Assembly (NCBI GenBank): GCA_029821735.1
Contig: JALGSU010000016.1
Span: forward strand, 1 to 64,000
Source of the DNA: Candidatus Zipacnadia bacterium
Lineage (GTDB): Bacteria; Armatimonadota; Zipacnadia; Zipacnadales; UBA5352
Direction: 5' to 3'
DNA length: 64,000 bases
Shown: piece by piece, positions 7,471 to 18,959 of the stretch
Numbering within the stretch: the stretch's first letter is position 1
Layout: the number at the start of each line of letters is the position of its first letter
Program-made: the position numbers and the translations under genes
Notes under the pieces: generated by a model
What the model saw: only the letters and a program-made list of their open reading frames with translations
The model's database searches: none
Told to the model about the DNA's origin: nothing

Positions 7471-8823
7471 TCACCTCGGGTCCTCGGGTGGCGACGGGAA
7501 CGGAATCTCGCATGGCTCGTCCATCGCCTCCCCGTAGTAGTAGAGTCTCACGTCCTCTGTCTCCGGCGGCTTCTTCGAATCACCGTAGCTCCAGATTACC
7601 CGCAGATCGCCCGTGCCAAGCTGATGTCCCATCACCGGCTTGACGTGGTTGTGCGAGTAGCGCGACCCGTGGGTCAGGTGACGCGTCAACTCCCAGTTCG
7701 CGCCGCCGTCTCGCGACTGCCACTCGTCGATGTCTCCGCCGTCCTCGTGCGCCTGCACGTCCGTCGTCGGACCCCATATCCGCAGATCATCGTCGGCCAC
7801 GATCACCAGTGCGCCCGCGTCATACATGTGGTCGCTGTCCGTGACATGCGCGAACTTCCATCCCTCGTCAGTCTGCCGGCCGACCATCCACTTCGACTCG
7901 AACGTCTCAGTCTGTGAGTCTATGAAGAGGATGTAAGGGCGCCCCTCCGAGTCGACCTGGATGTCCTTCAGCCAGATCCCCCGCTGGCCGCAGTCGTATA
8001 TCTGGTCGGCCTCTTCCTCGCTGATGGGCAGTTCATGGGCCGAGCCGTCGCTCCGCCGCCACGTGGCCCCACCATCGTCCGAATACGTGTAGTATATGTT
8101 GTAGCGCCGCGCCCACAGGTGCTTGCTGTCCATCTCCTCAGGCGTGCCGCCGCCCAGTCGCGACCAGGCAAAGTGGATCCGGCGCGGGTAGTCGCCCGGC
8201 GCGGCCACTGTGATCCCGTATATCGAGCATTCAGCGCAGCCCCGCGCGTCCTCCGGGCAACCAAAGTTCACCAAGTCCCCCGAGGTCTCCCACGTCCGGG
8301 CGCCGTCGCGCGAAACACGGAAGCGCCAGCCGGGAGCCTGTCGGTAGGAGACGAACAATTCGCCCGGCGTGATCTGCCAGGGCTGGGGATACGACGTGCC
8401 CGGGTCATCCAGCGGCGCGGCCTCGCTCCACGAACTGATGTCCAGCGGCCTGTCGGACTTCAGCGAATGGGTGACATGCCCGTGCGCGCCATAGAACACA
8501 TACAGGAAGCCGTCCTCATCGATCAGTAGAGTCGGGTTCCGATGCGCGTCCCCGTCGGGATTGGACCCCAGCACCACGGGGTACGCGAACTCTCCGGACG
8601 CATGATCGTAGAGGCTGATCGTCGGGCTGTTGTCCGCGTTCCCGTAGACGAAGAATGTGCGCCCGACCTCCGGCACGTATATCGCCAGCGGTCGATGCCA
8701 TGCGCAGTAGGTGGCCATCGGCCCGCAGTACACCGCTCCCTGCCCGGGGAGCAGGTTCGCTGAGCCACACGAATACCATACGCCCCGGCATTCCGCCGGT
8801 GGCAGAACCGGTGTCTCGCCCAT
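7471..8823 (-). CDS. BNR_4 repeat beta-propeller protein
   Basis: The 450-residue protein has sialidase-type Asp-box-like repeats (SRDGARTW, SDDGGATW, SRDGGANW) and an N-terminal block AWHRPLAIY ... DAHRNPTLLIDEDGFLYVFYGAHG. This arrangement is typical of the BNR_4 family, which includes propellers found in polysaccharide-lyase loci. No signal peptide is visible, so it may act in the cytoplasm on imported oligosaccharides or as a structural propeller. The start is supported by GGGAGG eight bases upstream. It sits between a polyol-type dehydrogenase and cysE. I cannot assign a substrate. Sialidase is unlikely because no RIP motif or arginine triad is evident. Confidence 0.75.
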   Translation of the reverse strand: MGETPVLPPAECRGVWYSCGSANLLPGQGAVYCGPMATYCAWHRPLAIYVPEVGRTFFVYGNADNSPTISLYDHASGEFAYPVVLGSNPDGDAHRNPTLLIDEDGFLYVFYGAHGHVTHSLKSDRPLDISSWSEAAPLDDPGTSYPQPWQITPGELFVSYRQAPGWRFRVSRDGARTWETSGDLVNFGCPEDARGCAECSIYGITVAAPGDYPRRIHFAWSRLGGGTPEEMDSKHLWARRYNIYYTYSDDGGATWRRSDGSAHELPISEEEADQIYDCGQRGIWLKDIQVDSEGRPYILFIDSQTETFESKWMVGRQTDEGWKFAHVTDSDHMYDAGALVIVADDDLRIWGPTTDVQAHEDGGDIDEWQSRDGGANWELTRHLTHGSRYSHNHVKPVMGHQLGTGDLRVIWSYGDSKKPPETEDVRLYYYGEAMDEPCEIPFPSPPEDPR

Positions 8824-8867
8824 GCGCCAGGCCTCCCGAGGGACAATTCAGCGAAAGTGGATCTCCG

Positions 8868-10124
8868 TCATGGGGTCAGCGCCCCGAGGTCAGTGCCCTC
8901 GAGATCGAGGATTGACTCCCCTGCCGCAATGCGCGTGGTGATGAACTCATCGGCGACCAGCACGGCTGCCAGCACCGCATCGTCCGCCGTGTCCCCCTGG
9001 GCCAGGCCGCTCACCTCGCGCAGAACTTGCTCCGCCCCCTCCGGGTAGATGTGGCGCGCGAAGTCCAGGTCTGGCTCATACATCTCACCGTGCTCGTCGG
9101 TCGCCCGGAAGCGCATGCCAGCCGCGGCGCACAGGCTCGTATAGGGCGCCGCCACCCCGCGCGCCGCGTCGAAGCGCAGCGCGCCCACCACTCGATCCTC
9201 ACGCCCGAGCTTGCGCCGAATGTCGCGCCCGACGCGGTAGATGGTGTCGCCCAGCGCCTTGTTGGCGAACCGCTCGATCAGATCGTCAACGTGAGCGCGC
9301 TGGTTCTCCTCATCGAACTCCTCAGGATAGGCCGCGATCAGCGCTGCCGCCGACTCCATCATCCCTGCGCGCACAGCCGGCCCCACCTTCGGGTGCTCGA
9401 CCGCCTGCGAGGTGTACTCCAGCGACGGGTCCTCCAGGTGTGAGAAATACGCGCACAGCGCATGGCCCAGATTGTGGATGAAGAGCTTCCGGTCCACATA
9501 GGCCTTCATGTTCTGCTTGGGATCAAGCTCCGGCACGTCGGGCACCGCTCCGAGGAAGCCGCGCGCATCGCAGATGAGCGTGTTGTAGGCCTCTGCGAAG
9601 ACCAGCAGCGGGTCCCGCGCGCGGTCCTGCTCGCTCATGATCGGCACCATCTTGCCGATCGACGTCTCCACTGCGCCCAACATTTCGTCCAGAGGAAAGT
9701 CCGCCGGAAGATGCTCGGCGACCCCTGCGCGCATTGCCTCGGCGGCGTCGCGCATGTTTTCGCAGATAATCACGTCCAGCGGCCCGTTCCCCAGTTCGCG
9801 TCGAGCTACCAGTCCCGCCGCCAGGTTCGGGTAGATGTAGGGCAGCGCTGCCGGCCCCACTGCCGTCGCTACGACCCGGCAGGTCGCCAGCTCCTCGGCG
9901 ACGAGTTCGGTCTCACGGCCGTTGACGCCTGCAACGTTCTCGACCAGCACTGACCGTGGCTCCGTGTCCTTGACCTCGACCACATAGTGCCCGAGCTCAT
10001 TGAGCGCGTCGATAATCGCCTGATCGACATCCACGAACACAACTTCGTACCCAGCGCGCGAGAAGATCTGCCCCACAAAGCTGCGGCCAATATTCCCAGC
10101 GCCGATCTGCACCAGCTTGTCCAT
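8868..10124 (-). CDS. Mannitol-1-phosphate 5-dehydrogenase-family oxidoreductase
   Basis: The 418-residue NAD-dependent dehydrogenase starts with the Rossmann motif GAGNIGRSFVGQIFSRAG and the acidic strand FVDVD, very like MtlD. The catalytic-domain block VDRKLFIHNLGHALCAYF is typical of the polyol/uronate long-chain mannitol dehydrogenase family. The expected reaction is interconversion of a sugar (or sugar phosphate or uronate) and a polyol or hydroxy acid; mannitol-1-phosphate and fructose-6-phosphate is the nearest guess. The ATG at 10124 is preceded by AGGAAGG; the longer open frame upstream looks non-coding. The neighbouring zinc dehydrogenase suggests a joint sugar-alcohol pathway. No transporter or PTS gene is adjacent. 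Confidence 0.8.
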   Translation of the reverse strand: MDKLVQIGAGNIGRSFVGQIFSRAGYEVVFVDVDQAIIDALNELGHYVVEVKDTEPRSVLVENVAGVNGRETELVAEELATCRVVATAVGPAALPYIYPNLAAGLVARRELGNGPLDVIICENMRDAAEAMRAGVAEHLPADFPLDEMLGAVETSIGKMVPIMSEQDRARDPLLVFAEAYNTLICDARGFLGAVPDVPELDPKQNMKAYVDRKLFIHNLGHALCAYFSHLEDPSLEYTSQAVEHPKVGPAVRAGMMESAAALIAAYPEEFDEENQRAHVDDLIERFANKALGDTIYRVGRDIRRKLGREDRVVGALRFDAARGVAAPYTSLCAAAGMRFRATDEHGEMYEPDLDFARHIYPEGAEQVLREVSGLAQGDTADDAVLAAVLVADEFITTRIAAGESILDLEGTDLGALTP

Positions 10125-10197
10125 CTGTTTCAGCCTTCCTTGCCATCCCCGGGGCCGAACTGCGCCCGACCCCGAGGTCGAATCGACTCCTGCGTCT

Positions 10198-11451
10198 CTA
10201 CGCGCCCAGCAGTTCTCGCTCCTGGTCGGCCGACCAGCCGTCAAGTTCCTCAAGCGGCTTGCGCAGGCTCGGGTAGATGACGCCCTTGCCCTCGAACTTC
10301 TGCGCCCGCACCGCCTCGATCAGGTCCCGCGCCGCGTCCAGACCGCCCACTGCCGCCACGTAGTTCCCCGGCCGGATCTGCCCATCGGCGATCATCGACA
10401 GCGCCTCGCGAATGTCGGATGGATCGCTACCCGATGAGCCGACTGCCGAGATCGAATCGTAGTGGATCCGGCGCGCGTCCACCTGAATCATGCGCTCGTC
10501 GGCCTTGACCCCGCCGAACAGGTTCGTCACTCCGCCCTTGCCGAGGTAGTCGAAGGACTTCTGCTGCACCGGGTTGATACCCAGCGCCACGATGCAGTCA
10601 TCGACGCCGCCGCCATCGGTGACGTCAGCGATGACATCTTCCAGCTCATCTGGGACGGTCAGCACGAGATTCATCCCGGCCTTCTCGGCGCGCGCCGTAA
10701 AGAACTCATCGGCTCGCCCGCGGCGCTTGTCGTTCGGCTCGGAGACAATGATCGTCGACGGTTTGTGGGTCATCGCGATCTCCACGTGCAGAAGCCCCAT
10801 CGGGCCGGCACCGATGACCATCGCGGTGCCGCCCTCCAGCAGGCCCAGTTCAGCGCGCCGGGGGGCGTCTGGCGCGTCCTTCACCACGTGCACGTTGTGC
10901 TGCTGGGCGGCGATCACGCACGAGATTGGCTCCGACAGCGCGCCCTGGAAATGCGCCAGCCCCTCATAGGGCACGGGCAGCAGACACGAGGTCTCGATGA
11001 CTTCGGGGTCGATGAGCACGTATTCGGCGTACATCCCCGGCAGCGTGTAGCCTATAGCGATCTTGTCGATCCCTGCCGCGTTGTCCCGGTAGTTCTCCAG
11101 GTTGCGCGTCGGGCCCGCCGGCACTGCCGGCTGCACTGCGTACCGGGCCCCGACCTGGATCTTGTCCTGCCACTTCTCGCCCACCTCGACCGCGCGCACG
11201 CATCCCTCGTGGCCGAGCGTTACCGGCGACTTCGCCGTATCCCAGCCATACATCAGCGAGTGCTCAGCGCCCTGATCGATGATCTTGTTGTCCGACGAGC
11301 AGGCGGCTACCGCTTCGACCTTACACAGAACCTGGTCGGATTCTGGCCGCGGGACCTCCATCTCCTCGAAGTCCACCGTCTCCATCCCTTTGCCTTTCAG
11401 GCGCAGGGCCAACATCGTGTCGGGTATGTTCTCTATCTTTGTGTCAGCCAT
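10198..11451 (-). CDS. Zinc-type alcohol dehydrogenase (MDR superfamily), polyol/sugar-phosphate-like
   Basis: The 417-residue medium-chain dehydrogenase has a GHEGCVRAVEVGEKW motif with the zinc-binding His-Glu, LSEPISCVIAA with the third ligand region, and the nucleotide loop VIGAGPMGLLH. It lacks the four-cysteine structural zinc lobe, so only a catalytic zinc is expected. The long C-terminal part resembles L-sorbose-1-phosphate reductase-like members, but the substrate is uncertain. AGGGAGACG precedes the ATG. The gene follows purL by about 20 bases and precedes the MtlD-like gene by about 70, suggesting one transcript. Function beyond NAD(P)-linked alcohol/ketone oxidoreduction is not claimed. 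Confidence 0.82.
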   Translation of the reverse strand: MADTKIENIPDTMLALRLKGKGMETVDFEEMEVPRPESDQVLCKVEAVAACSSDNKIIDQGAEHSLMYGWDTAKSPVTLGHEGCVRAVEVGEKWQDKIQVGARYAVQPAVPAGPTRNLENYRDNAAGIDKIAIGYTLPGMYAEYVLIDPEVIETSCLLPVPYEGLAHFQGALSEPISCVIAAQQHNVHVVKDAPDAPRRAELGLLEGGTAMVIGAGPMGLLHVEIAMTHKPSTIIVSEPNDKRRGRADEFFTARAEKAGMNLVLTVPDELEDVIADVTDGGGVDDCIVALGINPVQQKSFDYLGKGGVTNLFGGVKADERMIQVDARRIHYDSISAVGSSGSDPSDIREALSMIADGQIRPGNYVAAVGGLDAARDLIEAVRAQKFEGKGVIYPSLRKPLEELDGWSADQERELLGA

Positions 11452-11470
11452 GATCAGCGTCTCCCTGTTC

Positions 11471-13837
11471 TTAACTCAGTATCCTCTGCAGGCCGTTGAC
11501 CCACGCGTCAGCCATGGCCTCGACGCCGACCTCGATCAGGTCCTCGCCGCCCACTTCGATCTCCAGCTCCGCGTCCTCGTCCGTCTCGCCGATGCGCAAC
11601 GCCTCGATCTCGTAGCCGCGCACGATCTCCTCGAAGCGCTCCTCACACCCGGCGCGCACCTCAACCACGAAGCCACCCGACTCCGAGTAGAGCGCCTTGT
11701 CCACGCGCAGACCGTTGAGCACGCCGTCGATCTCGATCTCCGCACCGACGTCACCGCGGCCGTACGGGCCCATGACCATCTCGGCCAGCGCAACCGCTAA
11801 CCCGCCGTCGGAGATATCGGTGCACGCGGCGACCAGGCCCTCGCTGATCGCATCGATCACCGCGTAGATTGCCGCCCGCTCGGCTTCCCAGTCGACGGTC
11901 GGCACGTTTGCGCCGAGGCCGAGTTCCAGCGCCTCATAGTATGCCGAGCCTCCCAGTTCGTCGCGCCGCGTGCCGATCATGTAGATCGGGTCACCCGCCT
12001 GCTTGAACTGGGCGGTCACCGCCTTCGAGTAGTCCTCGATGACGCCGACGCACGCGATGATCGCCGACGGCGCGACGCTGCTGTCGGCCGCCGATTCGTT
12101 ATAGAGGCTCACGTTGCCCGAAATGATCGGCACAGGCGTGTCCTCATACCCCTTCAACCACATGTTGTTGGCCGCATCCGTAACGCCCTGCACGCCGTCT
12201 TGGAACTCCCAGAACTGGTCCATCTTCTCGGGGTTGCCGTAGTTCAGGCAGTCCGTCAGCCCCGACGGCACCGCGCCGATGGCCGCTACGTTCCGCATCC
12301 CCTCAGCGACGCCAGTTGCCGCACCCCAGTATGGACTGATCAGCCCATACTTCGGATTGCCGTCCACCGAAAGCGCGCAACCCGCGGTGCAGCCGGGCAG
12401 CGGACGGCTCACGCCCGAACCAGCTTCGCCCGGCCGCAGCACGGCGTTGCCCTGCACCTCGCAGTCATAGGAACGGTAGATGAACTCACGCGAGCACACG
12501 TTCTTGCTGCCGAGAACCGTCAGCAGGGCCTGGCTCATATCCGCCGGCTGATCGAACTGCGGTTCCTCACCCTCGTAGCTGCGCGGCTCGGCTACGCGGT
12601 CATAGAGGATGCCCTCGGTGACTGCCTCCACGGGTGCGTCGCAGACGATGCAGCCCTGATACATGACCGTGTATTGCGGCTCGACGGTGATCTTCCCGAT
12701 CACGCCCGCGCACGCGCCCTCGTAGACGTTCGGCAGGTCCCAGTCCTCATTGTAGATGGCCAGCACCTCGCTGGCGAAGTGCTCGGGCACTGCCAGGACG
12801 TACCGCTCCTGCGTCTCCGCGCACAGGATGGTCTCGGCCAACATGTTGTCGAGGCCCACGTGCACCTTCTCCAGATCAATCTGCACGCCGAAGCCGCCTG
12901 CCGCCACGATCTCCGAGCTTCCGCACGCCAGCCCGCCACCGCCGATGTCCTTGATGCCGATCACCAGCCCGCGCTCCTTCGCCCGGTCGCGCACCGCCTC
13001 GTTGGCCTTACGCATGGCCATCACGTTCTTGAGAAACGGGTCGGGTACCTGGACTGCGCCACGGTCGTCTTCCTGTTCGTCCTCGTCGAGGATTTTCGAG
13101 GCGAAGGCCGATCCGCCAAAGCCCGAGTCATCGGTGGGTTTCCCCACCAGGATCATCACGTATGGCTCGTCGGCCGCCTCAGGCGGCGCGAATGAGTGAA
13201 TGATATCCTCTTCCGCCACTATGCCCAGCGCGACCACGTTGACCAGGCAGTTGTCGTCAAAGCTCTTCTCGAAGTAGACGTCCCCGCCCAGATTGGGCAC
13301 CCCCAGCGCGTTGCCGTACTGCCAGATGCCCTCCACCACACCGTCCACGATCCACTTTGTGCGTTCTGCGGCCGGTCCGGTCGGATCGCCAAAGCGCAGC
13401 GGGTCAGCGGTGGCGAACACGCGCGCGCCCATGCAGTCAACGTCGCGCACGATGCCCCCGACGCCCGTCGCGGCGCCCTCGTTGGGCAGAACCTGCGAGG
13501 GGTGGTTGTGGCTCTCATGCGCCATCACCACGCCCCAACGCTTGCCCTCGTATTCGGTGAAGAACACGATCCCCGCGTCCTCCTGCGGGCCAAGCATGAC
13601 GTTCGGCGCCTCGGTCGGCAGGCGCTTGATCGTCGTCTTGGAGCTCTTGTAGGAGCAGTGTTCGCTCCACTCAACGTTGAAGATGTGCAGCTCGGTCAGC
13701 GTGGGGTTGTGGCCGATCAGGTCGACGATCCGCCGCGCTTCGCTGCAGGTCAGCCCCACACCGTGCTCTTTGAGCACGCCCTGGAGTTGCTCATCATCCA
13801 TCTCGGTGACGGCTATCTGTCGCTCGTCAAGTTCCAT
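11471..13837 (-). CDS. purL: Phosphoribosylformylglycinamidine synthase subunit PurL
   Basis: This ATP-dependent enzyme converts formylglycinamide ribonucleotide to formylglycinamidine ribonucleotide in purine synthesis. The 788-residue protein has the PurL signature VEWSEHCSYKSSK near residue 58, a nucleotide-binding GIKDIGGGGLACGSSE block, and a second-half CTDISDGGLAVALAEM motif. Length fits the small-type PurL that works with separate PurS and PurQ, neither of which is in the window. A GTG lies one codon upstream, but the ATG has better spacing (7 bases) from AAGGAG. It is embedded in an otherwise sugar-related gene run, so linkage is likely positional. Confidence 0.96.
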   Translation of the reverse strand: MELDERQIAVTEMDDEQLQGVLKEHGVGLTCSEARRIVDLIGHNPTLTELHIFNVEWSEHCSYKSSKTTIKRLPTEAPNVMLGPQEDAGIVFFTEYEGKRWGVVMAHESHNHPSQVLPNEGAATGVGGIVRDVDCMGARVFATADPLRFGDPTGPAAERTKWIVDGVVEGIWQYGNALGVPNLGGDVYFEKSFDDNCLVNVVALGIVAEEDIIHSFAPPEAADEPYVMILVGKPTDDSGFGGSAFASKILDEDEQEDDRGAVQVPDPFLKNVMAMRKANEAVRDRAKERGLVIGIKDIGGGGLACGSSEIVAAGGFGVQIDLEKVHVGLDNMLAETILCAETQERYVLAVPEHFASEVLAIYNEDWDLPNVYEGACAGVIGKITVEPQYTVMYQGCIVCDAPVEAVTEGILYDRVAEPRSYEGEEPQFDQPADMSQALLTVLGSKNVCSREFIYRSYDCEVQGNAVLRPGEAGSGVSRPLPGCTAGCALSVDGNPKYGLISPYWGAATGVAEGMRNVAAIGAVPSGLTDCLNYGNPEKMDQFWEFQDGVQGVTDAANNMWLKGYEDTPVPIISGNVSLYNESAADSSVAPSAIIACVGVIEDYSKAVTAQFKQAGDPIYMIGTRRDELGGSAYYEALELGLGANVPTVDWEAERAAIYAVIDAISEGLVAACTDISDGGLAVALAEMVMGPYGRGDVGAEIEIDGVLNGLRVDKALYSESGGFVVEVRAGCEERFEEIVRGYEIEALRIGETDEDAELEIEVGGEDLIEVGVEAMADAWVNGLQRILS

Positions 13838-13915
13838 CACAGGTCTCCTTGTTCTGACATCTGTCCTTCGGTAGCTTCGCGAGCGCCGCCCGGCGCGCGC
13901 TTTCAGAAGGGATGC

Positions 13916-14575
13916 TTACCTCGGCATCCACATGTTGACCGGTTGCGCGGTTTCATCGGGCAGGTACGCCTTCGCGTGCCCATCCAGAAAGCCGAACACG
14001 GCTCGCTCGCCGTGACGCATCGCTACCCGAGTGAGCCTGTGGGCCGTGTAGCTCGAACCCATCTGCTCGATATCGCTCTTCATGTCGAAGAACAGGATCG
14101 TCTTCGAGTGTTCTCGCACATGCGACAGCGACTTCGCCGGCGCACCCGCGCCCCATCCCGTATTGTAGGTGAGCGCGTAGTTGATCCCGTAGCTGTGCGG
14201 CAGGCATGTGCTCTGCGCCGTCGCCCGAGGGTCCGGGTCGCTGGCACACACCAGTATCTGCTCGTTCTTCACGTACGGCTGCAGTTGCACGCACCAGGTG
14301 TAACCCCGGCTTGGCGCTGGCGCACCACGCACCCTCGCTGGTACCAGTCGCTGGTCATGGTCCGCCGCATACATGCGCGCCGCCTGCAGCAGTTGCTTCT
14401 GGTTCGACGCGCAATTCGCCTGCCGGCTCATGGCCAGCGCCCGCGGGAACACGGCCAGAATGATAGCCGCCAAGACCGCGATGATCGCGATCACGATCAG
14501 CAGTTCAATGAGCGTGAAGCCACGCACGCAGCCCGGAGACTGCGCGCCCTCATTGTAGTCCCGCAAGGTTTGCAT
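13916..14575 (-). CDS. DUF1559-like prepilin-type N-terminal methylation protein
   Basis: The 219-residue protein has a classic type IV prepilin/pseudopilin signal: a short charged leader, the cleavage site G^FTLIELLIVIAIIAVLAAI with Glu at +5, then a hydrophobic helix. The rest is a globular domain ending in FGFLDGHAKAY, which resembles the H-X9-DG C-terminal motif of the DUF1559 families expanded in Planctomycetes and Armatimonadota. It would be processed by a prepilin peptidase and assembled into a pilus or type II secretion-like pseudopilus. No other pilus gene is nearby. The ATG is about 20 codons before the cleavage site, slightly long for a leader, and has a poor ribosome site. Confidence 0.85.
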   Translation of the reverse strand: MQTLRDYNEGAQSPGCVRGFTLIELLIVIAIIAVLAAIILAVFPRALAMSRQANCASNQKQLLQAARMYAADHDQRLVPARVRGAPAPSRGYTWCVQLQPYVKNEQILVCASDPDPRATAQSTCLPHSYGINYALTYNTGWGAGAPAKSLSHVREHSKTILFFDMKSDIEQMGSSYTAHRLTRVAMRHGERAVFGFLDGHAKAYLPDETAQPVNMWMPR

Positions 14576-14689
14576 TTACGGGCGGACTCTTCGTCAGAGG
14601 CCCGACTGATTCCTCCGTGCCAGAAGGCCATCTCCGACCCCGGCGCGAATGCTTCCACACCAGCGAACCATCGAGTTCGGGAGCAGGCC

Positions 14690-14992
14690 ATGACCATCGA
14701 ACAGTTCCAGCGCGTGATACAGGGCACCTATGGTGAGCGCGATGCGGCGCGCGGCCTCGAGCGGACCTTCATGTGGTTCGTCGAGGAGGTCGGCGAGTTG
14801 GCCCGGGCGCTGCGCGAAGACGACCCCGAGGCCCACCTCGAGGAGTTCGGTGACGTGCTCGCCTGGCTCACCACCACTGCCACCATCGCCGGCGTTGACC
14901 TGCAGCAGGCCGCCCAGCGCTACGCCGACGGGTGCCCAAAGTGCGGGAAGAGCCCCTGCGAGTGCCCTCGCGGCGAGATTCCGACGCAATGA
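14690..14992 (+). CDS. MazG-like nucleotide pyrophosphohydrolase with Cys-rich tail
   Basis: The 100-residue protein has the all-alpha MazG fold signature: [10 protein letters not shown] (ExxE) followed by [14 protein letters not shown] (ExxD), the acidic residues that bind Mg2+ for hydrolysis of NTPs to NMP and PPi. After the fold a short C-terminal segment [11 protein letters not shown] contains four cysteines spaced like a zinc knuckle, which MazG enzymes do not usually have. The ATG follows GGAGCAGG closely. The open frame extends far upstream on this strand, but that part is the shadow of the prepilin and purL genes. It is followed by its own intergenic region and the uvrA promoter. The natural nucleotide substrate is unknown. 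Confidence 0.8.
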   Translation: MTIEQFQRVIQGTYGERDAARGLERTFMWFVEEVGELARALREDDPEAHLEEFGDVLAWLTTTATIAGVDLQQAAQRYADGCPKCGKSPCECPRGEIPTQ

Positions 14993-15038
14993 GCCGCCGT
15001 GCTTCAGCCACTCCCCATACCCACCGAGCGCCCAAACG

Positions 15039-15067
15039 TTGACTATGCACTCGACGGATAGTACAAT
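15039..15067 (+). promoter_or_regulatory. Sigma70-type promoter of uvrA
   Basis: TTGACT (15039-15044), a 17-bp spacer and TACAAT (15062-15067) form a near-consensus sigma70 promoter. The expected start of transcription, near 15074, leaves a leader of about 20 bases before uvrA. No LexA-type operator is obvious nearby. Confidence 0.75.
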
Positions 15068-15094
15068 ACCACATCCTACACTAACTACGCTGCA

Positions 15095-17968
<2,874 letters not shown>

Positions 17969-17993
17969 TGACCACGGCTTGGGCGAGCCGACC

Positions 17994-18959
17994 ATGTCTC
18001 TGAAGGCGAGTGTTCTGGTGCCAAGCTACCGCCGCCCGGACAGCCTGATCCCTTGCTTGGACGCGATCATAGCGGGCAGCAGGCTCCCCGAGCAGGTCGT
18101 GGTGGTCCTGCGTGACACGGACCGGGACTCGCGCACCGCTTTCGACGACTGGCTCACGCGAGCTCAGCAGGCTGCGTCAGACGTGCAGCTGGTGCTCGTC
18201 ACCGAGCCCGGCCAAGCGGCTGCCACCTGCGCCGGACTGGCCGAGGTGCGCGGCGACGTGGTGTGCTTTATCGACGACGATTGCCGGCCCACTGAGCAGT
18301 GGCTCGAGCGCCTGATGGCCCACTACGACGACCCCTCCGTGGTAGGCGCAGGCGGGCGGGATATCGTCCACCACGGTGACGCCATTTCAGCCCGGCCCGC
18401 CGGACCGGTCGGGCGCATCACCTGGTATGGCCGCATGATCGGCAACCACCACCAGCCCGTCGGCGAGCAGCCTCGGGACGTGGATCACCTCAAGGGCGCC
18501 AATATGAGCTTCCGCCGCGACGCGGTCGTGCGCTTCGACACCAACGTCATCGGCGCGCACCTCTCTGACACCAGCGCATCGCTCGCCGCCCGCGCGGGCG
18601 GTGGGCGGCTGGTCTTCGACCCGCTCGCGGCCGTAATTCACTATCCCGCACCGCGCCCGCACGGCTACGCACGCCAGTCCGCATCCTACGAACAGGTCTT
18701 CGCTGATGCCCACGACTGGGCCTACGTCATGCTCAGCTACCTCCCACCGGTTGGCCGCCTCGGTTTTTGGCTCTACGCTCTGCTGATCGGCCAGGACCGC
18801 CGCTTCGGTCTCGCCAAAGCCATCATCGCCGCGCCGCGGGGGCCGAGAACTGCTGCGCGCACCTGGTGGGCCAGTCTGGGAGGCGTGATCGCCGGCTGGG
18901 CCACCCTGAGGCGCGCTCGCAGCCGACCATCGCCAACTACGGGAGCGCACAGCCCATGA
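17994..18959 (+). CDS. Family 2 glycosyltransferase
   Basis: The 321-residue GT-A enzyme opens with ASVLVPSYRRPDSLIPCLDAI, the usual nucleotide-sugar binding start of GT2, and has the metal-binding acidic motif CFIDDDCRP near residue 95. A hydrophobic segment near the C-terminus (GFWLYALLIG) may associate with the membrane. It probably transfers the first or an early sugar in a lipid-linked glycan. The ATG at 17994 was preferred over an upstream TTG. Its stop overlaps the start of the next gene (ATGA), so the two are translationally coupled. Donor and acceptor cannot be read from sequence. Confidence 0.88.
   Translation: MSLKASVLVPSYRRPDSLIPCLDAIIAGSRLPEQVVVVLRDTDRDSRTAFDDWLTRAQQAASDVQLVLVTEPGQAAATCAGLAEVRGDVVCFIDDDCRPTEQWLERLMAHYDDPSVVGAGGRDIVHHGDAISARPAGPVGRITWYGRMIGNHHQPVGEQPRDVDHLKGANMSFRRDAVVRFDTNVIGAHLSDTSASLAARAGGGRLVFDPLAAVIHYPAPRPHGYARQSASYEQVFADAHDWAYVMLSYLPPVGRLGFWLYALLIGQDRRFGLAKAIIAAPRGPRTAARTWWASLGGVIAGWATLRRARSRPSPTTGAHSP

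Noticed and set aside
10462..11499. Long open reading frame opposite the zinc dehydrogenase (345 residues)
   Set aside because: It is antisense to a well-supported dehydrogenase, shows no family motif and has GC-driven composition; a shadow frame of high-GC DNA.
13196..14689. Upstream extension of the MazG-like frame over purL and the prepilin gene
   Set aside because: Only the last 100 residues match MazG. The rest is antisense to real genes and has no recognisable domain.
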